From NCBI RefSeq assembly GCF_016583565.1, contig NZ_NRRF01000039.1:1-48020 (forward strand): a stretch of 48,020 bases of DNA, in the 5' to 3' direction. Positions 24,903-34,327 of this stretch are shown in pieces; within the stretch, counting starts at the first letter, position 1, and each line of letters starts with the position of its first letter. The translations under genes and the position numbers were made by a program. A model generated the notes under the pieces. It was not told the origin of the DNA. It was given only the letters and a program-made list of their open reading frames with translations, and searched no databases. The DNA is from Thiocystis violacea (lineage in GTDB: Bacteria > Pseudomonadota > Gammaproteobacteria > Chromatiales > Chromatiaceae).

Positions 24903-26012
24903 TCATCTGCCGTCCCCGCCGAAGACCTCCTCGATCATGCTCCGCAGCGATGGCTCCTTGGCTTCGATGTCCGCGACCAGTGCAAGCTGGATGCGTGCCT
25001 TGAGCAGGTTCTGACCTGGGTAGTCGATGCGGAAGTAGCGGTTGCCGTCGAGATGATCGGTCAGGAACCGCAGTCCGAGTTCAAAGGGCACCGAGCGAAT
25101 CGCGTCGTAGAGGCTGGCGATGTCCCCGGCGCCGAGCAGTCCGCGGGTCTCCGCGGCGTAACCCCGCAGAATGCCTTCGCAGATCTCCAGGTCGAAATGC
25201 GTGTCGCCTGGATCCGGCGCACCCTCGCCGCCGCGGTTGCAGCAGGAGCGCAGGCAGTCCCCCAGGTCGTGCTGCGGGAGTCCTGGCTGGATGGTGTCCA
25301 GATCGATGAGCGCCAGGGCTTTGGGGCTGCCCGTGGAGAAGAGGATATTGTCGAGCTTGGGATCGCCGTGCGTGATGCGCCGCCGGATCCGTCCCACGCG
25401 CTCCGCACCGGCCAGCAGGCCCGCCAGGTCCCGGTGTTGATCGACGAATGCCAGCGGCTCCTCGGCCTCACCGATTGCGTTTTGATGCCTCCGCTCGGAC
25501 GCCGTCTGCTCCAGCCGCCGCAGATAGGCGGGCGTATCGTGGAACCCCGGCAGCGAGACGCCGAAACGCGCGACCGGTAAGGCTGCGGTGACGCGATGGA
25601 AGGCGCCGAGCACCCGACCGACCTCCTGGGCCTCCTCCGCGCTCTCGATCCCCGCCAGATTCCTGGCGTCCGGGATCAGCTCCATCATCCGCCAGAGCGC
25701 GCCCGCCTGATCGCGTGCGAAGGCGACGCCATCGCCGGTGAGGACGATGTGCGGGATGCGCAGACCACCCGCGTCGGCATCGGCCAGCAGTTCGCTGAGC
25801 GCGAGCAGATTGGCCATGATCTGCTCGGGGTGCGGAAAGACCTCGCCGTTGATGCGTTGAAGCACATAGCTCTCGCCGGCGGTTTCGACCCGGAAGGTGT
25901 CGTTGATCAGCCCACGCCCCAGCGGCGTGATGGCGCGCGCGGGCTTGTCCGTTTCGAACCTGGCCGCGATGGCGTCCAGGTTCGCGGCGGTGATGTCGGC
26001 TGACCTGCTCAT
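24903..26012 (-). CDS. Kinase of the aminoglycoside phosphotransferase-like family
   Basis: This 369-residue protein has the phosphotransferase fold: a Gly-rich nucleotide loop (LGRGLINDTFRVE), a Lys-equivalent region replaced by YVLQRIN, the catalytic loop HGDPKLDNIL (about residues 213-222) and the metal-binding IDLDTIQPG. These motifs fit the APH/choline-kinase/N-acetylhexosamine kinase superfamily; the LQRIN start resembles sugar kinases more than drug-resistance enzymes. The substrate is unknown, and resistance should not be assumed. It starts at ATG 26012, 13 bases after the relA stop on the same strand, so it is probably transcribed with relA. An upstream start at 26045 would overlap relA. 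Confidence 0.82.
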   Translation of the reverse strand: MSRSADITAANLDAIAARFETDKPARAITPLGRGLINDTFRVETAGESYVLQRINGEVFPHPEQIMANLLALSELLADADAGGLRIPHIVLTGDGVAFARDQAGALWRMMELIPDARNLAGIESAEEAQEVGRVLGAFHRVTAALPVARFGVSLPGFHDTPAYLRRLEQTASERRHQNAIGEAEEPLAFVDQHRDLAGLLAGAERVGRIRRRITHGDPKLDNILFSTGSPKALALIDLDTIQPGLPQHDLGDCLRSCCNRGGEGAPDPGDTHFDLEICEGILRGYAAETRGLLGAGDIASLYDAIRSVPFELGLRFLTDHLDGNRYFRIDYPGQNLLKARIQLALVADIEAKEPSLRSMIEEVFGGDGR

Positions 26013-26025
26013 GCCGCCCCGCGCA

Positions 26026-28242
26026 TCAGACTGAGCGCCTGACACTGAGCACCTCGGGCAGTTGCTGGAGCTTGCCCATGAGCCGCTCGACCTGGCCCAT
26101 GTCCTTCACCTCGAGGGTGAAGCGCATGGACGCAGTGTCCGTGCTCCTCTCCGAGTGGGTGTTGACTCCCACCACGTCCACGTCGTCGTCCGAGAAGATG
26201 GAGGTGACGTCGCGCAGCAGCCCCTTGCGGTCGGAGGCGATGACCAGGAGGTCGACCGGGTAGCTGGACTCGGTCGGCTGGTCGGCCCAGCGCACCTGGA
26301 TCAGCCGTTCGGCCTCGTCGGCCGGCAGGTGACGCACATTGCTGCAGCTTTTGCGGTGGATGGTCACGCCGCGCCCTCGGGTCACGAAGCCGATGATCGC
26401 GTCGTGCGGCACCGGTTTGCAGCATTGGGCCATCTGGGTCATGAGGTCGTCGACGCCCTCGACGATGACGCCGCCGCTGGATGGCTTGTGTCTGGACGGG
26501 GCGCGCGGTTTCGGCTCGGCCTCCTTCGCCTTGGCCTCTTCGGACTTGGGCTCGCCAACCTTGCGGGCAACCAGCCCCACGGCCAGATCGCCGCGCCCAA
26601 TGGCCGCGAGCACGTCGTCGCCGCGCTTGAAATTGAATTTGGGCGCCAGTTCGTCCAGCTGGGGCTTCTCGACGATGCCGAGCCGGGCGATCTCGCGCTC
26701 GAGTGCGGCGCGGCCCTCGTGCAGGTGTTGGTCGAAGTGCTGCTGCTTGAACCACTGGCGCACGCGGTTGCGCGCGCGCGCCGTGGTCAGATAGCCGTGA
26801 TGCGGGCTCAACCAGTCGCGGCTGGGGGCGGCGTTCTTCTGGGTCAGGATCTCGACCACGTCGCCGCTGTCGAGGCGATAGTTCAAGGGAACGATGCGGT
26901 CGTTGACCCGTGCGCCGCGGCAGCGGTTGCCGATCTCGGAGTGGATGGCATAGGCGAAATCGAGCGGCGTCGCGCCCTTGGTCAACTCGACCACCTTGGA
27001 TTGGGGCGTGAGCACGTAGATATGGACCGGTTCCAGCTCCGCCTTGAAGCGTTCGACGAAGTCGGCCGCTTCGTCACCCTCGTTCTTCAGCTCCAGCCAG
27101 TTGCGCATCCAGACCACGCGGCGCTGGAAGGCGGCGTCGTGGCCCTTGGCCTCTTTGTAGGCCCAGTGGGCGGCGACACCGAATTCGGCATGGCGGTGCA
27201 TGTCATAGGTGCGGATCTGCACCTCCAGCGACTTGTCCTCCGGGCCGATCACCGCCGTGTGCAGGGACTGATACAGATTGCCCTTGGGGGTGGCGATGTA
27301 GTCGTCGAACTCCTTGGGGATGTGCTTCCAGAGGCCATGCACCACGCCGAGCGCGGCATAGCAGTCCGCCACCGTGTGGACCATGATCCGCACCGCGCGC
27401 AGGTCGAAGATCTCCCCGATGTCCACGGCCTTGCGTTGCATCTTCTTCCAGATGCTGTAGATGTGCTTGGGCCGGCCGCTGATCTCGGCCTGGATACCGG
27501 CCTCGGCGAACTTCTCGCGCAGGGTCTGGATGACGGCGGCGATGTACTGCTCGCGTTCCTCGCGACGTTCGGCCAACAGTGTGGCGATGCGCTTGTAATC
27601 CTCCGGCTGGAGGTAGCGCAGCGTCAGGTCCTCCAGCTCCCATTTGACCTGCCAGATGCCCAGGCGGTTAGCGAGCGGGGCATAGATGCGCTGGGTATCA
27701 CGCGCGATCTTGGTGCGGCGCGCGGGCTCCAGGTTCTTGATGGCGCGCATCAGGTGCACGCGCTCGGCGAGCACGACCAGGACGACGCGCACGTCCTCGG
27801 CGATGCCGAGCAGGAGTCGGCGCAGGTTCTCTTCGTGCTGCGGCTGGTCCTTGTCCGCGATGATGGCGTCGACGTTGGCGATCTGGCCGATACGCGCGAG
27901 GTCGCCGATCATGCGGGTGATCCCCGGCCCGAAGCGCTCCAGCAGCTGGGCCTCGGTGATGTCGCCGTGGTCGAGGCAGCCGTTGAGGAGCGCCGCGATC
28001 AGGGTCTCGTGGTCCATGCGCAGGCTGACCAGGATGTCCGCGGTGGAGACGGCGTGGCGCACATGCGTCTCGCCCGTCTCGATGTGGCGGTCGCCGTGAC
28101 AGTCCGCGATCGCCTCGCAGGCCGTGGCGACCTGCGCGACCTCGTCGGCCGGATAGTGCGTCGCAAGGTTGGTCAGCCAGTGACGGATGGCGGTGCGATC
28201 GTCCGTGTCCTGGTCGGGAAGGTTGTAGTTCGGTTTCACCAT
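26026..28242 (-). CDS. relA: (p)ppGpp synthetase RelA
   Basis: This 738-residue stringent-response enzyme has an N-terminal HD region that is degenerate (ALLNGCLDHG where hydrolases have the HD pair), so hydrolase activity is unlikely. The synthetase domain contains GRPKHIYSIWKKM, FDLRAVRI, DCYAALG and the acidic EFDDYIA (residues 311-314), the RelA-type version rather than the RxKD of SpoT. TGS domain (about VYVLTPQSKVVELTKGATP onward), zinc-finger/helical part (CCKPVPHDAI) and C-terminal ACT domain follow. It senses uncharged tRNA on stalled ribosomes. Length equals E. coli RelA (744). ATG 28242 (MVKPNYN) is chosen for the AGG 7 bases upstream; a GTG at 28329 would add 29 residues of no family similarity. 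Confidence 0.93.
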   Translation of the reverse strand: MVKPNYNLPDQDTDDRTAIRHWLTNLATHYPADEVAQVATACEAIADCHGDRHIETGETHVRHAVSTADILVSLRMDHETLIAALLNGCLDHGDITEAQLLERFGPGITRMIGDLARIGQIANVDAIIADKDQPQHEENLRRLLLGIAEDVRVVLVVLAERVHLMRAIKNLEPARRTKIARDTQRIYAPLANRLGIWQVKWELEDLTLRYLQPEDYKRIATLLAERREEREQYIAAVIQTLREKFAEAGIQAEISGRPKHIYSIWKKMQRKAVDIGEIFDLRAVRIMVHTVADCYAALGVVHGLWKHIPKEFDDYIATPKGNLYQSLHTAVIGPEDKSLEVQIRTYDMHRHAEFGVAAHWAYKEAKGHDAAFQRRVVWMRNWLELKNEGDEAADFVERFKAELEPVHIYVLTPQSKVVELTKGATPLDFAYAIHSEIGNRCRGARVNDRIVPLNYRLDSGDVVEILTQKNAAPSRDWLSPHHGYLTTARARNRVRQWFKQQHFDQHLHEGRAALEREIARLGIVEKPQLDELAPKFNFKRGDDVLAAIGRGDLAVGLVARKVGEPKSEEAKAKEAEPKPRAPSRHKPSSGGVIVEGVDDLMTQMAQCCKPVPHDAIIGFVTRGRGVTIHRKSCSNVRHLPADEAERLIQVRWADQPTESSYPVDLLVIASDRKGLLRDVTSIFSDDDVDVVGVNTHSERSTDTASMRFTLEVKDMGQVERLMGKLQQLPEVLSVRRSV

Positions 28243-28332
28243 GTTTAAACCTAGATCCGGCAGTTGAGCGCTCCGCGCTTTGTGTAACGCCTTGGTCGTC
28301 TTAGAGATCGAGGTTGTCTGCTGACCCACCCC

Positions 28333-28410
28333 GGAGGCCGTCCAACCGCCGCATCCAGGTTAAGGCCTCCGGCAGCCGGCGCCCGTCCGCTGGCGGACGT
28401 CGCCGGCTGC
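28333..28410. terminator. Strong double hairpin, possible terminator of the DUF1015 gene
   Basis: GGAGGCC (28333) pairs with GGCCTCC (28364). Directly after it, GCAGCCGGCG (28372) pairs perfectly with CGCCGGCTGC (ending 28410), enclosing a second CGTCCGC/GCGGACG stem. It lies 24 bases beyond the DUF1015 stop on the - strand. No T-run follows, so it would need to act without one, or it may be a repeat element. Confidence 0.4.
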
Positions 28411-28433
28411 GAGGGTCGGATGGGTGCGCGTCG

Positions 28434-29663
28434 CTAGTCCAGGACGAGGCTCACGAGACCATCCGCCAGCTTGGGCTCGAACCAGGTGGATTTCGGCGGC
28501 ATGACCTCGCCCGCGTCGGCGACGCTCATGAGGTCGACCATGCTTGTGGGGTACAGGGCGAAGGCGACCGCCATCTCGCCCGAGTCGACGCGCGCGACCA
28601 AGCCCTCCAGCCCACGGATGCCGCCCACGAAATCGATGCGCTCGTCGCGTCGAGGGTCGGCGATGCCCAGAATCGGGCCGATGAGATGATTCTGCAGAAG
28701 GCTCACGTCAAGTTTTGCGACAGGGTCGTCACTTGGGATGCGGCTCGGGTCCAGGTGCAGCCGGTACCAGGCGCCTTGCAGGTACATGCCAAAGCTGCCC
28801 GGCTCGCCAGGCTTCACCGGCGTCTCGGCGCGGGTGACCCTGAAGGCATCGTGCAAACGGGCCAGGAAGGCGTCCGCGCTCAGGCCGTTGAGGTCTTTGA
28901 CGACGCGGTTGTAGTCGAGGATCTGCATCTGATCGTGCGGGAAGATGACGGATAGGAAGCCGCTGTCGCCCTGGTCGCCCGCCGCCGACCGGCGGTTGGC
29001 GGCGACGCGCGAAGCCGCGGCCGAGCGATGATGGCCGTCGGCGACATAGAGCGCGTCCAGCGCATCGAACGCCTGGGTGAGAAAGGCGATGTCATCGGCG
29101 CTGGCGATACACCAAAGCTCATGGCGGACGCTGTCGGCTGCCGTCACCTCAACCTCCGGCGGCGCTGCGCAGAGGCGCGCGAGCAGGTCGTCGATCGCCC
29201 TGTTGGCGCGGTAGACCAGGAAGACCGGGCCGGTCTGGGCGTCCAACGCCTCGATCTGGCGGACGCGGTCGTCCTCCTTGACGGGGCGGGTGAGCTCATG
29301 CTTCTTGATGCGGTTGCTGTCGTAGGCCCGCACCGAGGCCGCCGCGACCAAGCCGGTTTGCTGGTGATCGCCCATGGTCAGGCGGTAGGCGTAGTATCTC
29401 GGGCTCGGGTCGCGGGCCAGTACGCCAGCGGAGCGCATGCGCTCGAGGTTCTCGCGCGCCTTCGCATAGACGGCGTGCGCATAGGGATCCGAGCCCTCGG
29501 GCAGGTCGACTTCGGGCCGCGAGATGTGGAGGAAACTCCAGGGTCGCCCCTCGACCATGCGTCTGGCCTCGCTGGCGCTCATGACGTCATAGGGCGGGGC
29601 GGCGACATCGGCGGCGCGGCCGGGCGCTGGACGCAGGCCGGCGAAGGGGCTGATCAGAGACAT
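28434..29663 (-). CDS. DUF1015-family protein
   Basis: This 409-residue soluble protein matches DUF1015: MSLISPFAGLRPAPGRAADVAAPPYDV split across the start, then FLHISRPE, YYAYRLT, KKHELTRPVKEDDR, the signature ADGHHRSAAA and DYNRVVKDL, ending with PPKSTWFEPK. The family is conserved in many bacteria, often near serine biosynthesis genes. Its biochemical role is not established, though its conserved HH and Asp residues suggest an enzyme. The start at ATG 29663 gives the family N-terminus; the open frame continues to 29828 without similarity. It lies upstream of relA on the same strand but is separated by a hairpin. Confidence 0.9.
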   Translation of the reverse strand: MSLISPFAGLRPAPGRAADVAAPPYDVMSASEARRMVEGRPWSFLHISRPEVDLPEGSDPYAHAVYAKARENLERMRSAGVLARDPSPRYYAYRLTMGDHQQTGLVAAASVRAYDSNRIKKHELTRPVKEDDRVRQIEALDAQTGPVFLVYRANRAIDDLLARLCAAPPEVEVTAADSVRHELWCIASADDIAFLTQAFDALDALYVADGHHRSAAASRVAANRRSAAGDQGDSGFLSVIFPHDQMQILDYNRVVKDLNGLSADAFLARLHDAFRVTRAETPVKPGEPGSFGMYLQGAWYRLHLDPSRIPSDDPVAKLDVSLLQNHLIGPILGIADPRRDERIDFVGGIRGLEGLVARVDSGEMAVAFALYPTSMVDLMSVADAGEVMPPKSTWFEPKLADGLVSLVLD

Positions 29664-29929
29664 GGAGGGCTTGCTCCTGGTTGGCTCCGCACGTCGGTGC
29701 CTTGCCGCGCGGAATGGGTCGAGCGATCGACATGGCTGGTTCGGTTGCCTGTGCTCGTGCGGTGGCGATGGTAGCAGCCGGCTCCAAGGCTGGGAAACCG
29801 GGATGTCCCCAATGGCTCCCCAGTCCATAATGGTGCCCGATGATCATGCGCCGCTTCCACCGGACTCGGGTCTGTGGATGCCCGATCCCGACCAATCGAT
29901 TTCGAAATGCGATTCCGACAGGCGTCCCC

Positions 29930-30253
29930 ATGCGTGATAACAGCTTCCTCAAAGACCTCATCCTGCTGCGCAACGACCCCTCCAAGGTCGCGCCCATTCG
30001 TGCCGCGGCAGAGCGTGGCGAGATCGATGCCCAGTACGCCCTGGGTCTCATCTATGCCGAGGGCCGGGGTGTGGTCATCGATCTGGCGCAGGCGCACTTC
30101 TGGCTGTCGCTGGCGATGGATCAGGGCGACCGAGATGCCGAGCGTCTGCGTGAGGTCGTCGGCTGCCAGATGACCGATGAGGAGTTCGAGGCCGCCCAGC
30201 GCTTGCGCGCGGGCGGGGCCTTGAGCCGCCTCTCGTCCAATCAACGACATTGA
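29930..30253 (+). CDS. Small Sel1-repeat protein
   Basis: This 107-residue protein has one to two Sel1-like (TPR-related) repeats: AAERGEIDAQYALGLIYAEGRGV, split over residues about 25-47, then AQAHFWLSLAMDQGD. Such repeats bind other proteins. There is no signal peptide, so it is probably cytoplasmic. I choose ATG 29930 (MRDNSFLKDL), where the repeat-type sequence and codon bias begin; 30 additional residues from 29840 look like noncoding translation. It is divergent from the DUF1015 gene and followed by about 250 bases without a gene before the glycosyltransferases. Confidence 0.75.
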   Translation: MRDNSFLKDLILLRNDPSKVAPIRAAAERGEIDAQYALGLIYAEGRGVVIDLAQAHFWLSLAMDQGDRDAERLREVVGCQMTDEEFEAAQRLRAGGALSRLSSNQRH

Positions 30254-30499
30254 CAGCATTCTCTCGCCTTGTCGACCAGGTTTGCGCGGTCGCGAACGGC
30301 GTCGCGGCAGGCCAGGCGGCATGCGCGCCACAGCGCGCCGGCCCCGCAGCTCGTTAAGCTCCAGGCGCGTCGGCGACGTTCAATGGGCTCGAGCGTTGCG
30401 CGAACGCAACGCGGCCGATCTACCGCTCTGCCTTGGTGTATCATCCGACGGCCAGACGGCATTCAGTCCGATCAACACCGACGCCGACCCGCTGCCTGC

Positions 30500-33400
30500 A
30501 TGCTTACTCGCGAAACCCCGCATCTCCAGCCTCTGCCGATCATGGCAGTGGATACCGGCCCAGTCCTGGCCTTGGCGGCCTATCCTGGCGACGAGGTCTT
30601 CGGCTGCGGCGGCACCCTGGCGCTCCATGCCGCCCGTGGGCACGCGGTCGCGGTCCTGGTGCTGAGCGATGGCGCGGAGGATCCCGCGGTCGTGGAGGCC
30701 TGCCGCGCCGCCGGAGCCTGCCTCGGCTATCAGGGGCCAGAGGTCTGGAGCCTGCCGGCCAGTCCCTTCGTCTATGACGAGTCGGCCGTTCGGCGCCTGA
30801 TTCAGGCGCTTCAGGCCCGCGCCCCGGCGCGGCTCTATGCGCCCGGCGTGGACGACCCCGACCCGCGACGGGCCAAGCTCGGACTCACGGCCCGCGAGGC
30901 GCTGAGGCGCGCCGGCGTTGGCGGCGAGCTGGCGGTCTACGAGCTGGGTTCGCCCATGCCGCTCAGCCATGTGGTCGGCATCACTGAGACGCTCGACCTC
31001 AAACGCCGCGCGATGAGCAGCCTGGACGTCCGCCAGGACGCCGAGCCGCTGATGCGGCAGACCCTCGCGCTGGATGCCGTGCGCGCCTTTGGGCTCGCGG
31101 CGGCTGGCTCGGACGCCGAGGGCTTTCGGCTGACGACGGCGGCGCGGATCACCGACACGACCCCTGGGCTGAGCCGCCCTCGCGCGAGCGATCCGGCGCA
31201 TGCCGCGCACACCGAGCCGCTCGTTTCCATCATCGTCCGCACGGCCAACCGCGACACCCTGGATCAGGCGTTGGACTCCATCGCCGCCCAAACCTATCGC
31301 GGCATCGAAGTGATCCTGGTCGATGTGCAAGGTCGCGACCAGCTCGGGCGGCCCGAGCGCTGCGGCGAATTCGCCATGCGCACCGCGTCGGCCGGCGCTC
31401 CCCTGCGCCGCGGTGCCGCGGCGAACCTGGGCCTGTCGCAGGCGCGTGGCGACTACATCCTTTTCCTCGACGATGACGACTGGTTGCTGCCCGAGCACAT
31501 CGCCGGGTTGGTGGAGGCCGTTCGCGGCGGCGAGGGCGCCGCGGCCGCCTATGCCGGCGTGGTCTGCCGCGGCGAGACCCCGGACGGCGACTGGCCCGTG
31601 CTGCACACCTTCAACGCGCCCTATGACCCGCTGCGTCTGCTGATCGAGAACTATCTGCCCATCCACGCCGTGCTCTTCGCGCGTCGCCTGCTTGGCGAGT
31701 CGCTAGGCTTCGATGAGCGACTGGACGTCTATGAGGACTGGGATTTCTGGCTCCAGTTGAGTGCGCTGACCCCGCTGATCCATGTCGATCATGTGAGTGC
31801 CGTCTATCGCATCGCGCACACGAGCGGTTTCGGATTGCGTGAGGATGACGAGCAGCTCGACCCCGGCCTTGCCGCCATCTTCGAGAAATGGCGCCCGCGC
31901 TGGACCCTGGAGCAGTTGCTGGGCATCGTCGACTACGCCAAGCACCGCAGCATGTACGAGGAGCTGCGCGAGGAGAGTGCGCGCAAGCACGCGGTGCTGA
32001 GCGAGCAGCTCAGTGCGGCGACCTTCGACCTCGAGCAGTGGAAGATGCGACACAGCATCCTCGCGGCGGACAAGCGCGCGGTGGAGCAGCAGATCGCGAC
32101 GCTGCACGAGCGCATTCTGAGCGCTGACGCGCGGCGGCGCAGCCTGGAGTCGGCGCGTGAGGCGGATCGCGAGCTGCTCGAGATACTGGGTGTCCAGAGC
32201 CTGACGGATGCCTTTGGGTGTCGGGACGAGCTGGCGCGCTATCGGTCGTTGCACGGCCGTTTCCTGAAGGCTCTCGCGCTCGTCGGCGCGCCGTTCAGAC
32301 GCCCCTATCGGCTGGCCAAGGCCGTCCTGGGGAGGATCCGGCGTCCCCTTGTCCGGTGGGTGTCGCATGCCAGGAATCTGTCCCAGACCGCGCAGGCCTA
32401 CGGGCTCGCTGTCGTCGTGCGCTCGCTGCTGTGCAAGCGACGCCGCTCCCGCCCTTGTCAGGAGCCGAGCATCAGGGATCTTTGGCTGGTCCTCGAATTG
32501 GCCTCCATCGGTCTCGAACCGAATTCCCAGCCCGTCGTGACCATCCTGCTGGATCCGACCCGCGTCGCGCCGGACAGCGTTCGGCTACTGAAGGCCCTGG
32601 CCCAGGGTCATCATGTTCCGCCGTTCGAGCTGCTGCTCCACTACCCCAAGGGCCATCCCATCCTCGGGCCGCTGAAGGACCGGCTGCCAGGGCTGCGTCG
32701 CGTGCCGCTGGATGGGGACGCGAGTGCGGCGCAGGCCGTGTCCGCGGCCTTGGCGGCATCCGCCGGGGACTGGCTGCTGCTCCTCTCCTGCGTCAACATC
32801 GAGCCGAACGACTGGCTCGCGCGGATGATCCAGACCGCCCAGGATACGCGCCTCGGCGATGCGCCGGCGGGTGGCGTCTGCGTGAAGGTGATGGGGACGG
32901 ACGGGCGTTTGGTCATGGCCGGCAGCCTGCGGACGCGCGACGGCGCCATGCTCCCGATCGGCGCGGGCCAGGATATCCTGGCCCCGGAGTACAACTTCCT
33001 GCGCAAGGTCGACGCGGGCTCCGATGCCTGCTTCCTCTTGAGCCGGCAGGCCTTGCTCGATGCGGGGGGCGATCGGTTGGCGGCGGCCGTTGGCGTGGAG
33101 GATCTCTGCGCCGCGATGCAGACGCAGGGCTGGACGCTCCTCTATCAGCCGGAGGTCACGGCCGTCATTCCCGCGCCGCTGTCCCGCGCTCCAGCCCACG
33201 CGGGTCTCATGGGGCACGCCCGGCGTCGGCTGCTGGTCGTGGACGCCGTGATGCTGACCCCGGATCAGGACTCGGGCTCGCTGCGGATGTTCAACCTGCT
33301 GGAGACCTTCCTGGAGCAGGACTGGCATGTGACCTTCGCGCCCTCCAACCTGGAATACGGCGAGCCCTATGGTCCGCTGCTGCAGCGGCGCGGGATCGAG

Positions 33401-34327
33401 GTGCTGCACGCACCCCAGACGCCCTCCATTCAGGACTTTCTGCGTCGCCGCGGTGCCGAGTACGACCTGGTCATCCTCAGCCGCGTCCTGGTTGCCAGCG
33501 CCCTCCTCGACGCCACGCGGCTGCATGCGCCCCAGGCGCGGCTGTGGTTCGATACCGTGGATCTGCACTTCCTGCGCGAGCAGCGCGAGGCGGATCTGCG
33601 CGGCGACCCGGCCGCGTCCAAGCTCGCCGAGCAGCGCAAACGCCAGGAGCTCGACCTCATGCGGCGCGCGGATCTCACGCTGGTCGTCAGTCACATCGAG
33701 CAGGATCTGCTCGCGGCCGAGGTGCCCGAGGTCCGCGTGGAGATCCTGAGCAACATCCACGACCTGCATCCGACGCATGCGCCGTTCGAGGCGCGCGACG
33801 CCATCCTCTTCATCGGCGGTTTCAATCACGACCCCAATGTCGACGCCGTGCGCTATTACGTTCAGGAGGTGCTGCCGCTGGTTCAGGCCGAGATCGGTCA
33901 GGTGCCCACCTTCATCATCGGCAGCCGACCGACGCGCGAGGTGCTGGCCCTGGACGATCCGGAACGGGGTCTGCACGTGACCGGCTACGTCGAGGACGTC
34001 ACCCCCTATTTCGAGCGCGCACGCCTGTCGATCGCGCCGCTGCGTTATGGGGCGGGCGTCAAGGGAAAGATCAATATGAGCATGGCCTACGGCGTGCCCG
34101 TGGTGGCGACCGCCTGTGCCGCCGAGGGCATGTTCCTCACCCCCGGAGAGGACATCCTCGTCGGGGAGGACGGCGCCGCCTTCGCCGCGGCCGTCACGCG
34201 CCTCTACAGCGACCCCGCCCTTTGGGCGCGGCTCTCCGCGCAAGGGCTGACCAACATCGAGCAGCATTTCTCCCGCCAGACCGCCCGCGCGACCCTGGCA
34301 CGCCTGCTGGCGGAGCCTTGGGCGTGA
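30500..34327 (+). CDS. Giant glycosyltransferase: inactive PIG-L-like + GT2 + coiled coil + GT4
   Basis: This 1275-residue cytoplasmic protein joins several domains. Residues about 20-210 resemble PIG-L/LmbE deacetylases (PVLALAAYPGDEVFGCGG), but the AHPDDE motif reads AYPGDE and the second His box is DDPDPRR, so Zn ligands and base are lost. Residues about 239-460 form a GT2 domain (VSIIVRTANRDTLDQALDSI; GDYILFLDDDDW). About 487-563 are a predicted coiled coil. About 678-893 look like a GT2 remnant without the DxD motif. About 906-1275 form a GT4-like domain (IGGFNHDPNVDAV; APLRYGAGVKGKINMSMAYG). It probably builds a surface or capsular glycan. ATG 30500 is chosen over 30542, though neither has a good ribosome site. 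It overlaps the next gene by 4 bases. Confidence 0.85.
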   Translation: MLTRETPHLQPLPIMAVDTGPVLALAAYPGDEVFGCGGTLALHAARGHAVAVLVLSDGAEDPAVVEACRAAGACLGYQGPEVWSLPASPFVYDESAVRRLIQALQARAPARLYAPGVDDPDPRRAKLGLTAREALRRAGVGGELAVYELGSPMPLSHVVGITETLDLKRRAMSSLDVRQDAEPLMRQTLALDAVRAFGLAAAGSDAEGFRLTTAARITDTTPGLSRPRASDPAHAAHTEPLVSIIVRTANRDTLDQALDSIAAQTYRGIEVILVDVQGRDQLGRPERCGEFAMRTASAGAPLRRGAAANLGLSQARGDYILFLDDDDWLLPEHIAGLVEAVRGGEGAAAAYAGVVCRGETPDGDWPVLHTFNAPYDPLRLLIENYLPIHAVLFARRLLGESLGFDERLDVYEDWDFWLQLSALTPLIHVDHVSAVYRIAHTSGFGLREDDEQLDPGLAAIFEKWRPRWTLEQLLGIVDYAKHRSMYEELREESARKHAVLSEQLSAATFDLEQWKMRHSILAADKRAVEQQIATLHERILSADARRRSLESAREADRELLEILGVQSLTDAFGCRDELARYRSLHGRFLKALALVGAPFRRPYRLAKAVLGRIRRPLVRWVSHARNLSQTAQAYGLAVVVRSLLCKRRRSRPCQEPSIRDLWLVLELASIGLEPNSQPVVTILLDPTRVAPDSVRLLKALAQGHHVPPFELLLHYPKGHPILGPLKDRLPGLRRVPLDGDASAAQAVSAALAASAGDWLLLLSCVNIEPNDWLARMIQTAQDTRLGDAPAGGVCVKVMGTDGRLVMAGSLRTRDGAMLPIGAGQDILAPEYNFLRKVDAGSDACFLLSRQALLDAGGDRLAAAVGVEDLCAAMQTQGWTLLYQPEVTAVIPAPLSRAPAHAGLMGHARRRLLVVDAVMLTPDQDSGSLRMFNLLETFLEQDWHVTFAPSNLEYGEPYGPLLQRRGIEVLHAPQTPSIQDFLRRRGAEYDLVILSRVLVASALLDATRLHAPQARLWFDTVDLHFLREQREADLRGDPAASKLAEQRKRQELDLMRRADLTLVVSHIEQDLLAAEVPEVRVEILSNIHDLHPTHAPFEARDAILFIGGFNHDPNVDAVRYYVQEVLPLVQAEIGQVPTFIIGSRPTREVLALDDPERGLHVTGYVEDVTPYFERARLSIAPLRYGAGVKGKINMSMAYGVPVVATACAAEGMFLTPGEDILVGEDGAAFAAAVTRLYSDPALWARLSAQGLTNIEQHFSRQTARATLARLLAEPWA

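Noticed and set aside
24903..26012. Aminoglycoside resistance gene
   Set aside because: Only superfamily motifs are present; many such kinases act on sugars or metabolites, and the context is chromosomal.
26062..28248. 728-residue open frame on the + strand
   Set aside because: Antisense shadow of relA, rich in Asp/Val/His with no family similarity; relA is unmistakable.
32218..34323. N-terminal extension of the second glycosyltransferase to 1552 residues
   Set aside because: This is an alternate frame of the first glycosyltransferase; the domain begins at GTG 34324.
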